DNA of 64,000 nucleotides from CAZOAR01 sp964577985 (GTDB taxonomy: Bacteria > Gemmatimonadota > CAZMKB01 > CAZNLH01): contig CAZOAR010000004.1 in assembly GCA_964577985.1 (NCBI GenBank), forward strand, positions 15,296 to 79,295. The letters are read 5' to 3'. Every line of letters begins with the position of its first letter. The stretch's first letter is position 1. A program made the translations under genes and the position numbers. The notes under the pieces are model-generated. The model was not told the DNA's origin and ran no database searches. It was given only the letters and a program-made list of their open reading frames with translations. Shown here in pieces: positions 43,011-52,129 of this stretch.

Positions 43011-44033
43011 CTACCCATGGTCAAGGAGAGAACTTATATCCATGATGTAAATCGACATGAGCCGGCCGTCCGGGTCTTCCCGGTTCGAAGAAAAGTTTAT
43101 CGTCTTTCCATCGGGTGAAAACGATGGATAAGCATCGAAGGCCTCGTTGTAAGTAACGCGAATCTGTTCTCTGCTCTCGACATTCATCAGGAACACCTCG
43201 AAATTATGTGGAGGGAGGTCTCTTACATAAAGAAAGTACCTGCCGTCCGGCGATGGATAAGGCGACCAGTTCAGCCCAGGGTCCGTAGTAATCTGGTGAA
43301 GCTCGGTGCCGTCCTGTTTTATCGTGTAGATCGTCATGGGTATCGGACGTTGGTGCTGATCCTCGACCTTCCAGGCTCGGAATATGATGTGCTCGCTGTC
43401 GGGAAGATAGAACGCCCCACCTTCCTGCCACTCCTCCGTGTCGGTGATCTGTAGTTCTCCACTCCCATCCGGACGCATTCTCCACAGGTCCATTCGTCCG
43501 TCGATGAGCCTGCTGAACAAGACCCATTTACCGTCAGGTGAGACAGAAACCTCCGCGTCATAATATTCATTGTTTGTGAGCCGCTTCCTGTTGGAACCGT
43601 CCAGGTCGCAGGTGTAGAGTTCGGCGCCGGTTGGATAGCCCTCTATCCTCGAATAGTCTCCATGCGGCAGTTGAAGGTTGTCACGGGTGCTCGTGAAGAT
43701 CAGTCTTCTTCCATCGGGAAAAAAGTAGGAGCAGGCGTCGTCGCCCTTGTCGTTGATGCGGAGGATCTCTGTGCCCGCCAGATCTGTTGTATATACATGG
43801 TATTCTTCCTCGCCCTCATCCAGGCGCGCGTTCATGATAAGATGTCTGCCGTCAGGCGAAAAATACGCCTCGGCGGCGGAGTAGAATCCCGGCACCTTGA
43901 CCGCCGTCAGTTCCACGGATGCCCGGTCCTTCGCAGGTTCCTTTTTTCCTCCGCAGGAAAGGAAGAGGATTGTTGATACTGCAACCGGAAAGGCCCGACG
44001 CCACAACCTGCTCGAATCAGAAGAAAAACCCAT
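43011..44033 (-). CDS. TolB-like beta-propeller lipoprotein
   Basis: A 340-aa lipoprotein: signal with lipobox TILFLSC followed by GGKKEP. The mature part has about six PD40/WD40-like blades, each with a SPDGRxxxF-type motif (YFSPDGRHLIMNA, YFFPDGRRLIFTS, SVSPDGKWVLFS, YPSPDGRYFLYV, FSPDGKTINFSSN). The fold matches the C-terminal propeller of TolB, but the TolB N-terminal domain is absent and no tol genes are near. It is probably a periplasmic surveillance or binding protein. The start at 44033 has GGGAG eight bases upstream. It lies 36 bases after PAP2. Confidence 0.82.
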   Translation of the reverse strand: MGFSSDSSRLWRRAFPVAVSTILFLSCGGKKEPAKDRASVELTAVKVPGFYSAAEAYFSPDGRHLIMNARLDEGEEEYHVYTTDLAGTEILRINDKGDDACSYFFPDGRRLIFTSTRDNLQLPHGDYSRIEGYPTGAELYTCDLDGSNRKRLTNNEYYDAEVSVSPDGKWVLFSRLIDGRMDLWRMRPDGSGELQITDTEEWQEGGAFYLPDSEHIIFRAWKVEDQHQRPIPMTIYTIKQDGTELHQITTDPGLNWSPYPSPDGRYFLYVRDLPPHNFEVFLMNVESREQIRVTYNEAFDAYPSFSPDGKTINFSSNREDPDGRLMSIYIMDISSLLDHG

Positions 44034-44069
44034 TGCTGACACTCCCTGTTGAATTGTAGACAGGAAAGA

Positions 44070-44624
44070 CTACCATTTTCCGCTCACTGACAGTGCGTAT
44101 CGCCCCTGAATCGCGGCAGGTATAACGGAAACATCGTGGAAAGAGGACGTAAGGCAGAGGCCGCTGGCAACCCCTATGGCCGCGCCCGCAACGACATCAC
44201 TCACATAGTGCTTATCGGCGGCCACCCTGCTGTAACCCACAAAGGTCGCGCCAAGGTACGCGGGGACTGCGTATTTCCAACCGTATCTGTTGTGGATAAA
44301 GGAGGCACCCTGGAAGGCGGCAGAGGTGTGGCCCGAGGGGAAAGAGGTGTGATCGCCTCCACCGGGTCGTTCTCTGCGGACCGAGTACTTCAGGCCATAG
44401 GTAACCCCCATGGTGAGAGCGAAAGATCTCAAGAACTGACCTCCTCCGGCCCGATCGCCCAGATAGAGAGTTGCTCCACAGGCCGTGGCGGGGATAATCA
44501 CCTGCAGCAGGTCCCCGGCGGTTTCCGTCCCGCTGCCGCCGGCGCTGGCCACGCTTCGCGACGATAACAGGAATACGAACAGGATAAGAAATGAGTGCAT
44601 CTTCATTGGCTTCATGTCATCCAT
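44070..44624 (-). CDS. PAP2 family phosphatase
   Basis: A 184-aa secreted or membrane acid phosphatase of the PAP2/haloperoxidase family. All three signature motifs are present: KYSVRRERP (KX6RP), FPSGHTSAAF (PSGH), and SRVAADKHYVSDV (SRX5HX3D). The N-terminal part is a signal or anchor (MHSFLILFVFLLSSRSVASA), and other short hydrophobic stretches fit a periplasmic or inner-membrane location. Typical substrates are lipid phosphates or undecaprenyl pyrophosphate. Several nearby ATGs (44624 and downstream) have weak ribosome sites, so the exact start is unsure. Confidence 0.85.
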   Translation of the reverse strand: MDDMKPMKMHSFLILFVFLLSSRSVASAGGSGTETAGDLLQVIIPATACGATLYLGDRAGGGQFLRSFALTMGVTYGLKYSVRRERPGGGDHTSFPSGHTSAAFQGASFIHNRYGWKYAVPAYLGATFVGYSRVAADKHYVSDVVAGAAIGVASGLCLTSSFHDVSVIPAAIQGRYALSVSGKW

Positions 44625-44753
44625 AACAGTTCGTGTGTGGGATCCGTTGAAGGACGGCTGAATCTCCGGAAGCATTAATGGAGCGAATACGTCCCCGAAA
44701 CAGTGTCTGAGGCCGGGCCCTCTTCGAGACAAGACTCTCAGGCCGACGGTAAT

Positions 44754-45506
44754 CTACTTGCCCGAGTGTTTCCTCTTGTCCTTGATGTATATAACTTTTG
44801 AACGTCTGTTTTCGGAAATCCGCTCATCTATCTCGAACAGCTTCGTGGCCACAACAAGTTCACCGAGCCGTTTGTAGCCATAGTTGCGTGGATCAAATTC
44901 CGGAGACTGCTTGGCAATACTGCTTCCCACGCTTCCCAGGTGCGCCCATCCAACATCATCAGACGCCGTCTCCCACGCGTTTCTCAGGAGAGTAACCAGT
45001 TTCGTGTCACCCTTCAGCTGGGCGGCCGTTTTTTTCACGGTCGCTCCATCATCCTCTTCGGGACTCAGGACCTCGATGTAGATGAATCTGTCACACGCCG
45101 AGACGAAGGATTTTGGCGTCTTGCGCTCACCAAATCCGTACACCACAAGCCCCTCCTCCCTGATTCGAGTTGCCAGGCGCGTAAAGTCGCTGTCGCTGGA
45201 GACAAGGCAGAATCCATCGAACCGCCTCGCGTAGAGCAAGTCCATCGCGTCAATGATCATGGCGCTGTCCGTAGCGTTCTTGCCCACCGTGTACCTGAAC
45301 TGCTGGATCGGCTGGATGGAACATTCCAGGAGTACTGCCTTCCAGCTGCTCAGATTGGGCTTTGTCCAGTCTCCATAAATTCGCTTCACGCTTGCCGTCC
45401 CGTATTTCGCCACCTCCGAAAGGATGGCCTCGGTGATCGAGGCCCGAGCGTTGTCCGCGTCGATCAGCACAGCCAGCATCGTATCCGTCTGTTCACCATT
45501 ACTCAT
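44754..45506 (-). CDS. NYN-domain and OST-HTH/LOTUS-domain protein
   Basis: A 250-aa protein with an N-terminal NYN (PIN-like) nuclease domain: LAVLIDADNARAS, KNATDSAMIIDAMDLLY and LVSSDSDFTRLATRI keep the acidic residues expected for metal-dependent RNA cleavage. The C-terminal 80 residues (TKLVTLLRNAWE...GWAHLGSVGSSI...FDPRNYGYKRLGELV) match the OST-HTH/LOTUS fold, an RNA-binding winged helix. LabA/DUF88 proteins of this type are thought to act on RNA, with targets unknown. SD GGAGG is at acceptable distance. It has no visible operon partner. Confidence 0.88.
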   Translation of the reverse strand: MSNGEQTDTMLAVLIDADNARASITEAILSEVAKYGTASVKRIYGDWTKPNLSSWKAVLLECSIQPIQQFRYTVGKNATDSAMIIDAMDLLYARRFDGFCLVSSDSDFTRLATRIREEGLVVYGFGERKTPKSFVSACDRFIYIEVLSPEEDDGATVKKTAAQLKGDTKLVTLLRNAWETASDDVGWAHLGSVGSSIAKQSPEFDPRNYGYKRLGELVVATKLFEIDERISENRRSKVIYIKDKRKHSGK

Positions 45507-45640
45507 AGGACCTGCTCCTCCATTCTTGAACCCGCCTGCGCAATCTATATGAGATTCCTTGTTTTCCGATCTATCCAGGACGATTTTTCATCCAGTTATT
45601 CTTATAATATTAGCTGTTTGCAACGAGACTTTCAATTGTT

Positions 45641-46789
45641 TCAATACAACTCATACTTCACCAGCCTGCCGTCGAGTCCTCCATTATAGAGCAGTCTCTT
45701 CCATGACGGCTTCAGTCCGAGGCTCTTTATATACTTCCTGTTGCCAAAGTATATGTATGCAGTAGAACCTTCACAGCGTCTCTTGAGAAAATCACCGAAC
45801 CTCCTGTAAAAACCGCTGAGGTCCTCGTTCCTGCCCATCCTGATCCCGTAGGGCGGATTGCATACGATTGTCTTTTCTCTCAGGTCGTTGATGTCAAAGA
45901 CATCACGGACCTTGACGTCGATGACATGGCCGGTGTCGACGGATGCGCAGTTGAGCGTTGAGGCCTCGACCGACTCCGCCGAGATATCACTCCCCGCCAC
46001 AAGATCTCTTGACAACGACTTGATTCCCTCCTGCCCCTCTTTCTTTATCCTGCCCCACAGCGACGCGTCGAAATCCGGAAGGTTCTCGAAGCCGAATTTC
46101 TCTCGCAGGATAGCCGGCGGCGTTCCGGATGCACGCAGATAACCCTCACAAAGCAGAGTCCCGGAACCGCAGAATGGATCGTAGAGAGGCTGAGATCCTT
46201 CCCACCCGGAATATCTGATGATAGCCGCGGCAAGCGTCTCGATCAGGGGAGCGCGTATTGACTTTCTTCGGTACCCGCGCCTGTGGAGCGAGCCACCGGA
46301 AGTATCCAGACTTATCGTCGCTTCATTATTTTCGACATGGAGGTTAATCCATACATCCGGGTCGATAGTATCTATCGAGGGGCGCTCACCCGTGCTGTTG
46401 CGGAAACGATCGACGATTGCGTCCTTGAGCCGAAGGGCCGCGAACTTCGAGTGGTGGATGGAGCTGTGTGACACCGCGGCGAACACCGCAAAGGTCCGAG
46501 AGGGGTCAAGAAAATCCTCCCATCCGAGCTCCATGGCTCGTTTGTACAGATATCTGTCCGAATGGCACGTGAAGGAGATCAGCGGGGCGAGTATGCGATT
46601 TATCAGACTGGAATGGAGATTAGCCGTGTAGAGGGCCTCCGGGTCCGCTGAGAAATGGATACCCCTGAAGCAGGGCTTTGTATCAGTCGCGCCGAGCGAC
46701 AGGAGTTCCTCTTCCGCGATTTCCTTGATGTCATCGGCGACCTGGGCGAAATAGCGATTCGTCTTCTGATACCTGTAAGTATCCGGCAA
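45641..46789 (-). CDS. THUMP-domain rRNA (guanine-N2) methyltransferase, RlmL-type
   Basis: A 382-aa protein: ferredoxin-like plus THUMP domain (about 1-165) and a class I SAM-dependent methyltransferase domain with PLYDPFCGSGTLLCEG (motif I region) and the N6/N2 motif CNPPYG. It matches the COG0116 group, of which RlmL's N-terminal half is the best known member (m2G2445 of 23S rRNA). The short form without the C-terminal RlmK part is usual outside gammaproteobacteria. The start looks like TTG with AAGGA about 10 bases upstream. Confidence 0.88.
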   Translation of the reverse strand: MPDTYRYQKTNRYFAQVADDIKEIAEEELLSLGATDTKPCFRGIHFSADPEALYTANLHSSLINRILAPLISFTCHSDRYLYKRAMELGWEDFLDPSRTFAVFAAVSHSSIHHSKFAALRLKDAIVDRFRNSTGERPSIDTIDPDVWINLHVENNEATISLDTSGGSLHRRGYRRKSIRAPLIETLAAAIIRYSGWEGSQPLYDPFCGSGTLLCEGYLRASGTPPAILREKFGFENLPDFDASLWGRIKKEGQEGIKSLSRDLVAGSDISAESVEASTLNCASVDTGHVIDVKVRDVFDINDLREKTIVCNPPYGIRMGRNEDLSGFYRRFGDFLKRRCEGSTAYIYFGNRKYIKSLGLKPSWKRLLYNGGLDGRLVKYELY

Positions 46790-46903
46790 TGCATTCTCAT
46801 CCTTGATCGGAAGAAGACTTACTTCACGCGAGTGCCTGCGTCGAGACGCCCCCCGCTCACTCGAATCAGCAAAGAAGAGACCTTGCCCCGCGCAGAGAGA
46901 TGT

Positions 46904-47665
46904 TCATTTTTCCAGGAACTGCCTCAGAAAAGATTCCACGGCCTTCCAGTAACCATTGCTATCCTCGAACTGCCTCCATAGCGCCCGCGATCCATGCTGG
47001 CCATTCGTTTCGGGAAGATAAGACGTCTTTTCCCCGGACGGCACGGCTTCGTATATGGCGGTCCACTTATCCATTTCGTTCCCCGCTGAAGTAATGAACA
47101 CCGGTATCCTGATTTTCTCCGCGGCCTCTTTGATCCAGGACACCGGTTTCCCTTCCCCCGAAAAATACTCTCCCGGCGAGAATGATACGACCGCATCCAT
47201 CATTTTCGGATGGTCTCCAGCGATTCTCAGCACGAGTGATGAAGAATAGGAACTTCCCCACGCTATCACGCTGCCCGTAGCGTAATGTCCGCGCGCATAC
47301 GTCAGGGCAGCCTCGATATCCTTCATCGCATCGAAATAGCCGGTGCCCCTGCCAGCGGCCCTCGCCATCTTCGCGGTCTCGTTGTCCACACCGTTTACCG
47401 TATTGCCGGATCGCTGGTCTATCGCCATGCAGTTGAAACCCAGACCGTTCAGCCGCGGGGCGATCTCCCGATATTCTCCCCGGCTCCATCCCGCCTGGTG
47501 GAACAGGACGATGAAAGGCGTTGACTTCTCCTCATAAGGGGCGTAGACGTCAGCCGTTATCATCAGGCCATCACCCGACGGGAAAGAGATAGTCATGTAG
47601 TCCCGCGCCGAATCGGCGACGGCTGAGGACGCGACAAGAATGACGAGAAGGTATAGTCGGCTCAT
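46904..47665 (-). CDS. Secreted alpha/beta hydrolase
   Basis: A 253-aa alpha/beta hydrolase with an N-terminal signal (YLLVILVASSAVA). The nucleophile elbow reads AWGSSYSSS (G-x-S-x-S rather than G-x-S-x-G), with HQAGWSRGEY near the oxyanion region and a catalytic His in QHGSRALW. It is like dienelactone hydrolases and acyl peptidases in overall plan, but the substrate is unknown. The start has AGGA at good distance. It appears to be a single gene. Confidence 0.8.
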   Translation of the reverse strand: MSRLYLLVILVASSAVADSARDYMTISFPSGDGLMITADVYAPYEEKSTPFIVLFHQAGWSRGEYREIAPRLNGLGFNCMAIDQRSGNTVNGVDNETAKMARAAGRGTGYFDAMKDIEAALTYARGHYATGSVIAWGSSYSSSLVLRIAGDHPKMMDAVVSFSPGEYFSGEGKPVSWIKEAAEKIRIPVFITSAGNEMDKWTAIYEAVPSGEKTSYLPETNGQHGSRALWRQFEDSNGYWKAVESFLRQFLEK

Positions 47666-47741
47666 GATCTTCCTCAGCTACTCCTTCCTAAAGCGTGGTT
47701 CGAGTGCGTGCTTATACACGCAGAGCATTCCCGCATCGCTC

Positions 47742-48392
47742 TTACCTCTTCATGATAAGTTCGTTTTCCGCGGTCGAACCGGACCTGTACACAGCCCAGT
47801 AAGGCCCCGGATCCGCCGATGAACTGTCATCATAAGCGCCGTTCCATACGATGCTGTACTCACCAGGATCCAGGAACTGGTTCTTGAGGTGTCTTACAAC
47901 GGATTGGTTCGCGCCCAGGATATCGATCGCCGCCGAATCGCTGGCAGGCTGTGTGAACCTGAGAGTAACGGCGTCGTCGAAAGGGTTTTCGAACGCCAGA
48001 ATGAAACCGCTGGAATGCAGCGTCAACGTGTCCGGAGCCTGTACGTCGTTGTCCGAGACCGTCAAGACGTTCGTGGTGTCCCCCGAGATATCGGCGACAA
48101 GCGCCACGCTCCTGTATTCGCCCACCGACAGGTCCTTGAAGATGTATTGCCCGCCAATTGTATATGTTGTTGAGACAATCTGCGATGCGGAATCCAGCAG
48201 ATCAACTCTCACGTTGTCGGCGTCCGTGATCTCCAGCTCACCCGTCGGGGAACCGGTAGAGTCTGTTTCAGAGCCCGACAGGAGCACCTGACCTGTTATT
48301 GAATAGAGGATCTCCGCGGGGCTCGTTCCCCCGCAGGAAGAACCAGCCCAGATGACGAAGGCCACCGTCACGAGAAGGAAGAAATGTTTCAT
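47742..48392 (-). CDS. Lipoprotein with C-terminal FlgD-like module
   Basis: A 216-aa lipoprotein: signal with lipobox AGSSC and GG after it. The middle (about 30-125) looks like a carboxypeptidase-regulatory-type beta-sandwich (ITGQVLLSGSETDSTGSPTG...GQYIFKDLSVGEYRSVALV). The end (about 130-216) has NPFDDAVTLRFTQP and GEYSIVWNGAYDDSS...ELIMKR, resembling the sorting/FlgD-like domain of the larger secreted proteins here but with a weak NPF motif. AAGGG precedes the ATG at 48392; a GTG at 48407 is an alternative. A perfect TATAAT lies upstream on the minus strand (48503-48498) but has no good -35. Confidence 0.75.
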   Translation of the reverse strand: MKHFFLLVTVAFVIWAGSSCGGTSPAEILYSITGQVLLSGSETDSTGSPTGELEITDADNVRVDLLDSASQIVSTTYTIGGQYIFKDLSVGEYRSVALVADISGDTTNVLTVSDNDVQAPDTLTLHSSGFILAFENPFDDAVTLRFTQPASDSAAIDILGANQSVVRHLKNQFLDPGEYSIVWNGAYDDSSSADPGPYWAVYRSGSTAENELIMKR

Positions 48393-48556
48393 TTTGATCC
48401 CTTTCACTATTCAGCTGGATACATCTTTCGGCAGGACTCCCAGTTTCACGGCATTCAATAGCTGTGGGCATGACCTGTCCAGACAGGAACCACAACAATT
48501 ATAAACAATCGCGGCCAGATTTCCATACATTAGTTGCCCTGTGCTGCCGATCACGT

Positions 48557-48844
48557 TCAGCGACTCGGAACCCAGATTCTATCTGCCTTGACGATCTCGA
48601 CACTGCCGGGTAGTTGCAGGGGAGCCCTGGATCTGGTGAAGAACACCAGCCCTCTGTATCCCGTCAGATACTTATGAACAGTGCCAAGAAACCATCCTTC
48701 GGCGACCACTACCAACGGGCAATCGACCCTGTCAAGAATGGTCCTGAAGTCCTCCGGCTCGACTCTTACTATGGCTCCGGAAGCCTTGACGGCTCTGGCG
48801 ATGGCCGCGGCATGGGCCCCGGCAGCAGCACTTCCTGTCATCAT
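48557..48844 (-). CDS. Small conserved-looking protein of unknown function
   Basis: A 95-aa protein. Start at a double ATG (48844 and 48841) with GGAGG just upstream; the frame is open further upstream but runs into the preceding spacer. The sequence reads AAAIARAVKASGAIVRVEPEDF and PLVVVAEGWFLGTVHKYLTGYRGLVFFTRSRAPLQLP, a compact alpha/beta pattern that looks conserved, though I know no named function. It is probably cytosolic. It forms a small run with the VOC and SDR genes upstream. Confidence 0.65.
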   Translation of the reverse strand: MMTGSAAAGAHAAAIARAVKASGAIVRVEPEDFRTILDRVDCPLVVVAEGWFLGTVHKYLTGYRGLVFFTRSRAPLQLPGSVEIVKADRIWVPSR

Positions 48845-48931
48845 CCGCCTCCCTTGTATACGACTGAGTGAGACCTCATGTGTGCCCGTGCCCGGATACG
48901 GTTCCGGCGGAGGAACCAACATCTACAGGGT

Positions 48932-49330
48932 TCAGGCGTTGTGTCGGACTGTCTCCGCGAACGCCAGTACGTGCCCGTCCGGGTCAAGACTGTACGCGGT
49001 GCGATCACCCCAGCTCCTCTCTTCGAGCGCGGATATCTCCCTTGCTCCGCTCTCCAGGGCACGCGAGTGGAAAAGACCCGGGTCCTCCACAAGCAGGTAC
49101 AGCTCCACTCTGGGAACGCCCTCCGCCATGGCGGGATCAGGCAATGATGATCCAAACAAGCGCCGTACACCCGCCTCCGGCATCAGACCGAGTCGGCAAC
49201 CACCGGGAAGCTCAAACTCGGTCATGCCCGGGACATCGAGCAGAGGATCGCATCCCAGGACCGTAGAATAGAATGACCTGCTCCTGTCCTGGTCTCTTAC
49301 GTAGAGTATGATCAGCGTCCCTGTTGTCAC
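48932..49330 (-). CDS. VOC-family (glyoxalase/bleomycin resistance-like) protein
   Basis: A 132-aa vicinal-oxygen-chelate protein: LIILYVRDQDRSRSFYSTVLGCDPLLDVPGMTEFEL, then YLLVEDPGLFHSRALESGA and DRTAYSLDPDGHVLAFAE, the paired beta-alpha-beta modules of the fold. Metal-ligand residues are only partly visible. Functions in the family range from glyoxalases to dioxygenases and drug binding; none can be chosen. The start appears to be GTG with a weak ribosome site. It is 32 bases from the SDR gene. Confidence 0.82.
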   Translation of the reverse strand: MTTGTLIILYVRDQDRSRSFYSTVLGCDPLLDVPGMTEFELPGGCRLGLMPEAGVRRLFGSSLPDPAMAEGVPRVELYLLVEDPGLFHSRALESGAREISALEERSWGDRTAYSLDPDGHVLAFAETVRHNA

Positions 49331-49362
49331 GCGATTCGCTCTTTCCGCCGTGTGCCTTCTCT

Positions 49363-50127
49363 CTATGTCCTGAGATATGAAGCACCGTTGACATCTATTA
49401 TCGCGCCGGTCGTGAACTCCGTGCCGTCTGCCGAGAGAAAGAGAACCGCCCTCGCGACTTCCTCCGGCTCGGCGACCCGCCCCGTAGGGCTTTGATTCCT
49501 TATCAAGTCGCCCTGCGGGCCAGCGAGACGACCAGCGGTCAGATCGGTATCAACGAATCCCGGAGCGACAACTCCCACAAATATATTATGCCGTGCGAGC
49601 GCCACGGCCAGCGATTGACTCAAGGCATTGAGCCCAGCCTTGCTCGCCCCATACGCGGGCATGTCGGGCTCCCCCCGAAAAGCTCCTCGTGAAGATACAT
49701 TGACTATCCTGCCGCCACCATTCCGGATCATGTCTTTCACGGCACAGAAACAGACATTCGCAGGGCCGATGAGATTGCATGAGAGCACTCGCTGCCATTC
49801 GTTCTGCCACACCTCGTAGCTCGTGTCAGCAGGGGGATGGAAACCTCCTACTCCGGCATTATTGACCAGAATGTCGATCGACCCGAGCGCCTTTATCGTC
49901 TCGGTTACTGCTCGTTCGGCCCCCTCGGCCAGAGAAATGTCCGCCTTCACAAGTACGTGTCCGGGCCCCTCCAGCCCATCGAGGCATTCGGTCGCGGCCA
50001 CATCGTTCGCCTTGTAATTTACAGCGACCCTGGCACCTCGCGAAGCGAACGCACGGGCGATAGCGCGGCCAATCCCGCGTGACGCCCCCGTGACCAGGAC
50101 CGTCTTCGTTCCGAAGCTCATCTCCAT
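49363..50127 (-). CDS. Short-chain dehydrogenase/reductase (FabG-like)
   Basis: A 254-aa classical SDR: TGASRGIGRAIA cofactor motif, NNAG, catalytic Ser in VNVSSRGAF, and YGASK with Tyr and Lys. The C-terminus includes DTDLTAGRL and FTTGAIIDVNGASYLR. It resembles 3-oxoacyl-ACP reductases, but the genomic context (VOC protein and a small protein, no fab genes) suggests another substrate. It heads a small minus-strand group. Confidence 0.88.
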   Translation of the reverse strand: MEMSFGTKTVLVTGASRGIGRAIARAFASRGARVAVNYKANDVAATECLDGLEGPGHVLVKADISLAEGAERAVTETIKALGSIDILVNNAGVGGFHPPADTSYEVWQNEWQRVLSCNLIGPANVCFCAVKDMIRNGGGRIVNVSSRGAFRGEPDMPAYGASKAGLNALSQSLAVALARHNIFVGVVAPGFVDTDLTAGRLAGPQGDLIRNQSPTGRVAEPEEVARAVLFLSADGTEFTTGAIIDVNGASYLRT

Positions 50128-50506
50128 CTCTCTATCCCGTTTTACTTGTTCCCGTCCCTGTCACCCAGCGCGTCGCGTCGGCCCGAAATGAGTTCTGGTC
50201 GAGCCGCGACCGGAGAGCAGGAGGGTCGTCAGTTTCGACTCAGACGTCAAGAGCCGCGCCAGGTGCAATCCCCGGACGTCGTTCCTGCCGGAAACGGTGC
50301 TGTGACACTTCCGCAGCAACGCATGGAACCATTGCTTTTGACCTCTTCCAGCAAAACCGCACGGCTGACTCACAACACGATTGCACTATTTCCGGCGATG
50401 CCCACAGCCCATCGCCGGACGCTTCCCTGCCACGCGATACCGGGTCCAGGCCGGCAATACCTTCGCGAAGCAACGGCGGCAGATCTCCTCCGCAAGCCCG
50501 CACAGT
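50128..50506. other. Intergenic stretch with nothing recognised
   Basis: 379 bases between the fetB stop and the SDR start. Open frames on both strands here have low-quality composition (Arg, Ser and Pro-rich or Cys-rich) and no ribosome site. I see no terminator, promoter or RNA gene that I can support. Confidence 0.5.
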
Positions 50507-51232
50507 CTATCCGCTGGCAGCCTCCTCAACATACCCGGATCGTATGAATATCAGATAGCACGCCGCTGAGATCCCACCAGACCCGAATATCATGGTCATC
50601 ACCATTATCTGGTAACGGGCAGCCACCAGCGGTTCCACCCCGGACAGAATCTGCCCGGTCATCATGCCGGGGATGGATACCAGACCCACGGCAAACAGTG
50701 AATTGACCAGTGGTATCAGGCCTGCCCGAAAGGCGAGCCGGCGCGCGCTGTAATAGTCCTTCTGTTGCGCTATCTCCGCCTCGAATCGTTCCGCGGCCAG
50801 GCTCAGCGTGTTCATCGAATTCGCGAAGATCATCCCGGCCAGCGGTATGACGAATTGGGGCCTGTACCAGGGAACCAGGTCCAGCACGACCTGCGTCACG
50901 AGAATCAACGTGAGAACGCCACCAATACTGATCGAAGCCAGTGCCTTGAGAAACACCATACGCCGCCTCTTCTTCAGAGGACGAAGTGCTATCCAGCTGG
51001 CCACGAAGAGCATCACCGTCAAGACCATCAGCACCACAACGGCCCGATCCGACTCGAAAATAAAGGTCAGAACGTGGCCGATGAGAATAAGCTGGACCAG
51101 CATGCGGACGATCGCGTAAACGGATGTGGCTCCATTGATCGACCACCAGAAGAAGATCACCACGACGACGAGGGCCGGGATGAATCCCAGTGCCAGGCCG
51201 GTGAGGGAGACGGGATCCAGTGTACTGTTCAT
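50507..51232 (-). CDS. FetB-like ABC transporter permease (UPF0014)
   Basis: A 241-aa integral membrane protein with about six to seven hydrophobic segments and family blocks SIGGVLTLILVTQ, FVIPLAGMIFANSMNTLSLA, GLIPLVNSLFAVGLVSIPGMMTGQILSG and ARYQIMVM. FetB pairs with the ATPase FetA in an exporter linked to iron and oxidative stress. No FetA-like ATPase is beside this gene or elsewhere in the window, so the partner must be encoded elsewhere or the gene is an orphan. The ATG at 51232 gives a normal N-terminus. Confidence 0.85.
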   Translation of the reverse strand: MNSTLDPVSLTGLALGFIPALVVVVIFFWWSINGATSVYAIVRMLVQLILIGHVLTFIFESDRAVVVLMVLTVMLFVASWIALRPLKKRRRMVFLKALASISIGGVLTLILVTQVVLDLVPWYRPQFVIPLAGMIFANSMNTLSLAAERFEAEIAQQKDYYSARRLAFRAGLIPLVNSLFAVGLVSIPGMMTGQILSGVEPLVAARYQIMVMTMIFGSGGISAACYLIFIRSGYVEEAASG

Positions 51233-51359
51233 TTCCGTGGCACGCGACAATGAGATTCGTCCATGATGCTCTCCGGATCTGCGATTCCCGATCAACTGTG
51301 ATGACGAGTCAATACATACCGTTTGCGACGGCTTGTCGCCCCTGCACCAGCCGACGACA

Positions 51360-51935
51360 TCAACCGTTGTGCGACCAGTCTTTCCGGTCAGGGAGATCCT
51401 GAGGCCGGCCGGCCTCCGCCGAGGAATTCCCTTCGCGCGTAAGTCTCTTCACCAGCTCCATCTCGTCGCTTAGCGGAATCCCGTTCATCCCTGTCAGTGG
51501 AATCTCGGGCTTCATCTTCCGGGACCGTTCCAGCGCGTTCGGGTAGACCGCGGTCAAACGGAACCCTTTCCTCTGATAAAACCCCAGGGCTTTCAGGTTA
51601 TCGTTGGTTGTTATCAGCCACAGTCTTATACATCCCGCTTCCAGAGCGGCCTTCTCCACGGCTTCAACGAGAGCGCTGCCCACACCAATTCCTTCGATAA
51701 TGCTGTCCAGGCTCACGAGCTCACAATACTCACCCTCTATCTTGTACAGGCTCAGTCCTATCGGCTTGTTTCCCCCAACGGCGACAAACCCCGGAAGTTC
51801 ATCGCCCGCATGTGAGCGCCCTCGAGTTACTATATGATGCGTTCCCCAGCGCTCGGTCAGCAGATCGATGGCCCAGCCGACATCGCCCGGACCGAGGGGA
51901 CGGACAGTATACTTTCTCATGGAATAAGAATCCAT
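51360..51935 (-). CDS. GNAT family N-acetyltransferase
   Basis: A 191-aa GNAT acetyltransferase: YTVRPLGPGDVGWAIDLL at the start, the acetyl-CoA region LDSIIEGIGVGSALVEAVEKAALEAGCIRLWLITTNDN and ALGFYQRKGFRLTAVY. The substrate is unknown. An ATG at 51920 is an alternative start; an upstream GTG would add a poor N-terminus. It is a single gene between fetB and the PLP enzyme. Confidence 0.82.
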   Translation of the reverse strand: MDSYSMRKYTVRPLGPGDVGWAIDLLTERWGTHHIVTRGRSHAGDELPGFVAVGGNKPIGLSLYKIEGEYCELVSLDSIIEGIGVGSALVEAVEKAALEAGCIRLWLITTNDNLKALGFYQRKGFRLTAVYPNALERSRKMKPEIPLTGMNGIPLSDEMELVKRLTREGNSSAEAGRPQDLPDRKDWSHNG

Positions 51936-52129
51936 ATCATCGTGGCGCTCGCTCAGGATGATCGACGCGCCAAAAGGCACGGGCACCAATCCCGAGGCGA
52001 GCGTATCCTGCTGAGGATGAACGACCTTGCGGGATCGAAAGAGAGAGAATCGACCACTTAAACGTTACGGTGTTTGAGCAAGGGACCGAATATCGGGCGA
52101 CCAGCGACAGCATCCTGTCCGCCAGAACA

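Noticed and set aside
48498..48503. A perfect TATAAT upstream of the 47742 lipoprotein
   Set aside because: There is no acceptable -35 at usual spacing, so the evidence is too weak to list separately.
50146..50547. A 133-codon plus-strand open frame in the spacer before fetB
   Set aside because: It overlaps fetB, is Ser/Pro/Arg-rich, and lacks an SD.
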